DNA of 7,607 bases from Oscillospiraceae bacterium (GTDB lineage Bacteria; Bacillota; Clostridia; Oscillospirales; Acutalibacteraceae). Where the stretch lies: assembly GCA_902761265.1 (NCBI GenBank), contig CACWJV010000154.1, positions 1-7,607 of the forward strand, written 5' to 3'. Made by a program: the position numbers and the translations under genes. The notes under the pieces were generated by a model. That model saw nothing but the letters and a program-made list of their open reading frames with translations. It had not been told where the DNA came from and made no database searches. Every line of letters starts with the position of its first letter. Within the stretch, counting starts at the first letter, position 1. Below are positions 6,336-7,607 of the stretch, in pieces.

Positions 6336-6364
6336 TTGCAATTTGCAAAGATCTGTGCTACACT
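6336..6364 (+). promoter_or_regulatory. Probable sigma-A type promoter of the DUF6273 gene
   Basis: TTGCAA (6336-6341) and TACACT (6359-6364) are separated by 17 bases, with an extended -10 TGC directly upstream of the -10 box. Transcription would begin near 6371, about 47 bases before the start codon. The region is AT-richer than the flanking genes. Confidence 0.7.
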
Positions 6365-6379
6365 AATACTGTATCATTC

Positions 6380-6397
6380 TGTGCGGATTTCCGCACA
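6380..6397 (+). promoter_or_regulatory. Hairpin in the 5' leader of the DUF6273 gene
   Basis: TGTGCGG and CCGCACA form a perfect 7-bp inverted repeat with an ATTT loop, just after the predicted transcription start and 5 bases before the AGGAGG site. No T run follows, so it is not a terminator. It may stabilise the mRNA or be an operator for a dimeric regulator; the sequence alone cannot decide. Confidence 0.55.
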
Positions 6398-6402
6398 TAT
6401 TC

Positions 6403-6408
6403 AGGAGG
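6403..6408 (+). promoter_or_regulatory. Ribosome binding site of the DUF6273 gene
   Basis: A perfect AGGAGG lies 9 bases before ATG 6418 and fixes the start of the signal peptide. Confidence 0.85.
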
Positions 6409-6417
6409 CTATCCGGT

Positions 6418-7607
6418 ATGAAACAGACAAGACGTATTCTCGGTATTCTGCTTTCTCTGCTGCTGGTGCTCGGCACGGTTTCCGTGGGTATGGGCGCCCT
6501 TGCCGCGGACGAGACGGTGCTGTTCGGCACCTATCCGCAGTCGGAAGTGACCGACACTGCGCTGATGGGCAAGCTGGCCGACGTGTCCAAGCATTGGAAG
6601 AGCTACAACTACTATTCCGGCACCGGCAACTGGACCGACGGCAAAATGCAGCCGTCCGACTTTATGCGCTATGCCGACTTTGCCTATAACGGCAACGCCT
6701 ACCGCGCTGTGCAGTTTACGAAATACCGCCCGTCCTATACCGGCGCACAGGCCAGCGCCACCGCGGGCAACGGCTCCGGTTACACGACGGAGTTCATCTA
6801 CTATTTCAAGTATGAGCCCATCGAATGGGTCGTGCTCAGCAAAGGCAACGGCATTCTGATGAGCAAAAAGCTATTGGACGCGCAGGCGTATGAAAACGTC
6901 GTTACGAATTCCAAAAAGCTTTCCTATGCCAACAGCTCCATCCGCTCGTTTTTGACGAACGATTTCTACAACGTGGCGTTTTCCGAATCGCAAAAGATTG
7001 CGCTTGGAAGTCTGACGCCTTCGACGGCCGATTACAACGGCGCTTCGGGCACTGCTGTGACGGACAAGATCGCGCTGCTGACCTACAAGGAAGCAATCAA
7101 GGCGTCCGGCACCGTGCTGTATAATGCAACGGACTGCAAGTTCAGCACCTCCGCCAACTCCGACTACAACCGTGTGGCGAACACCTATACCGACTATGCC
7201 CGCTGCCAGGGCTTGAACATCTCCGGCAGCGCCACAGACTGGTGGCTGCTCACGCCGTCGGAATCCGCGGCCAAGGCCTGCTTTGTCGACACGGTCGGCG
7301 CCATCGGCCACACCGCCAGCGCCAACCTGACCAACAAGGGCGTGCGCCCGATCATCAAGCTTACGAACCGGACCGACAATACGGAATCCGCGATCGTGTT
7401 CTGCCGCCACAACGGCGGTACAACCGCGTTCCCGCAGGTGGACGCCACCTGCACCAAGCCCGGCCACGCGGCGTATACGATCTGCAATCTGTGCAGCGGC
7501 GTTGTGACCGGGAAATCGACGCTCATCCCCGCCAAGGGTCATGTGGACGAAAAGATGAGAAACGGCGACCGCGGCGCGGACGGCTGGTGCGACGTGTGCG
7601 GCGAAGA
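6418..7607 (+). CDS. Secreted DUF6273 domain protein with C-terminal Cys/His-rich repeats, 3' end missing
   Basis: The frame is open to the window end (396 codons seen). Residues 1-30 are a signal peptide: KQTRR, a leucine-rich core (8-20) and an ALA cleavage site near 29. The mature part starts with FGTYPQSEVTD (36-46) and continues with YYSGTG and FMRYADFAYNGNAYRAVQF (82-100), IEWVVLS (135-141), SSIRSFLTNDFYNVAF (173-188), DWWLLTPS (274-281) and NKGVRPIIKL (306-315), the pattern of DUF6273 proteins of gut Clostridia. From about 325 comes a cysteine- and histidine-containing section: C329, ATCTKPG (343-349), C356-x2-C359, GH at 374-375 and WCDVCG (390-395), similar to short repeats in cell-surface proteins of these bacteria. 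The molecular function is unknown. It has its own promoter and is separated from rnf by a terminator, so a link to Rnf is not implied. Confidence 0.85.
   Translation, partial: MKQTRRILGILLSLLLVLGTVSVGMGALAADETVLFGTYPQSEVTDTALMGKLADVSKHWKSYNYYSGTGNWTDGKMQPSDFMRYADFAYNGNAYRAVQFTKYRPSYTGAQASATAGNGSGYTTEFIYYFKYEPIEWVVLSKGNGILMSKKLLDAQAYENVVTNSKKLSYANSSIRSFLTNDFYNVAFSESQKIALGSLTPSTADYNGASGTAVTDKIALLTYKEAIKASGTVLYNATDCKFSTSANSDYNRVANTYTDYARCQGLNISGSATDWWLLTPSESAAKACFVDTVGAIGHTASANLTNKGVRPIIKLTNRTDNTESAIVFCRHNGGTTAFPQVDATCTKPGHAAYTICNLCSGVVTGKSTLIPAKGHVDEKMRNGDRGADGWCDVCGE

Noticed and set aside
6336..6689. Open frame of 117 codons overlapping the start of the DUF6273 gene in another frame
   Set aside because: It begins inside the promoter and covers the signal peptide region in the wrong frame; no ribosome binding site or motif.

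Overview
The window is a high-GC stretch of bacterial DNA carrying most of an Rnf (ferredoxin:NAD+ oxidoreductase) operon, all on the + strand, followed by the first part of an unrelated secreted protein gene. The order rnfC-D-G-E-A-B, strong AGGAGG ribosome binding sites, the NusG-II/Gx genes next to an ApbE end, and a DUF6273 surface-type protein all point to an anaerobic Clostridia member of high GC content (Oscillospiraceae/Ruminococcaceae-like gut lineages are my best guess). Gene families are recognised from motifs, not from a database search.

Layout. 2-142: 3' end of a probable ApbE flavin transferase. 132-509: NusG domain II membrane protein. 509-1072: Gx transporter family (heptaprenyl diphosphate synthase component I-like) membrane protein. 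1077-6142: rnfC, rnfD, rnfG, rnfE, rnfA and rnfB. Neighbours overlap by 1-11 bases or lie within about 15 bases of each other, so this is one transcription unit whose promoter lies upstream of the window. A clear intrinsic terminator (6141-6172) ends it. 6173-6330 is non-coding and made largely of degenerate 7-base tandem repeats arranged as an imperfect inverted repeat. 6336-6417 holds a vegetative-type promoter, a perfect 7-bp hairpin in the leader and a strong ribosome binding site for a secreted DUF6273 protein (6418 to beyond the window end).

How the genes work together. RnfB takes electrons from reduced ferredoxin. RnfA and RnfE carry them through the membrane via a shared iron-sulfur cluster, RnfG and RnfD use covalently bound FMN, and RnfC passes electrons to NAD+, with ion export. 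ApbE attaches the FMN to RnfG and RnfD, and both contain a plausible attachment threonine here (T170 and T159). NusG-II and Gx proteins often accompany flavin-based membrane or extracellular electron transfer genes, but their roles are not settled.

The most notable anomaly is rnfB. Its well-supported start (5326) and the rest of the protein lie in different reading frames, with a net one-base shift near 5377-5386. This is either a sequence error or a real lesion. I see no defence system, CRISPR array, tRNA, rRNA or insertion sequence. Apart from rnfB and the repeats, this is a conserved energy-metabolism operon, not a new system.
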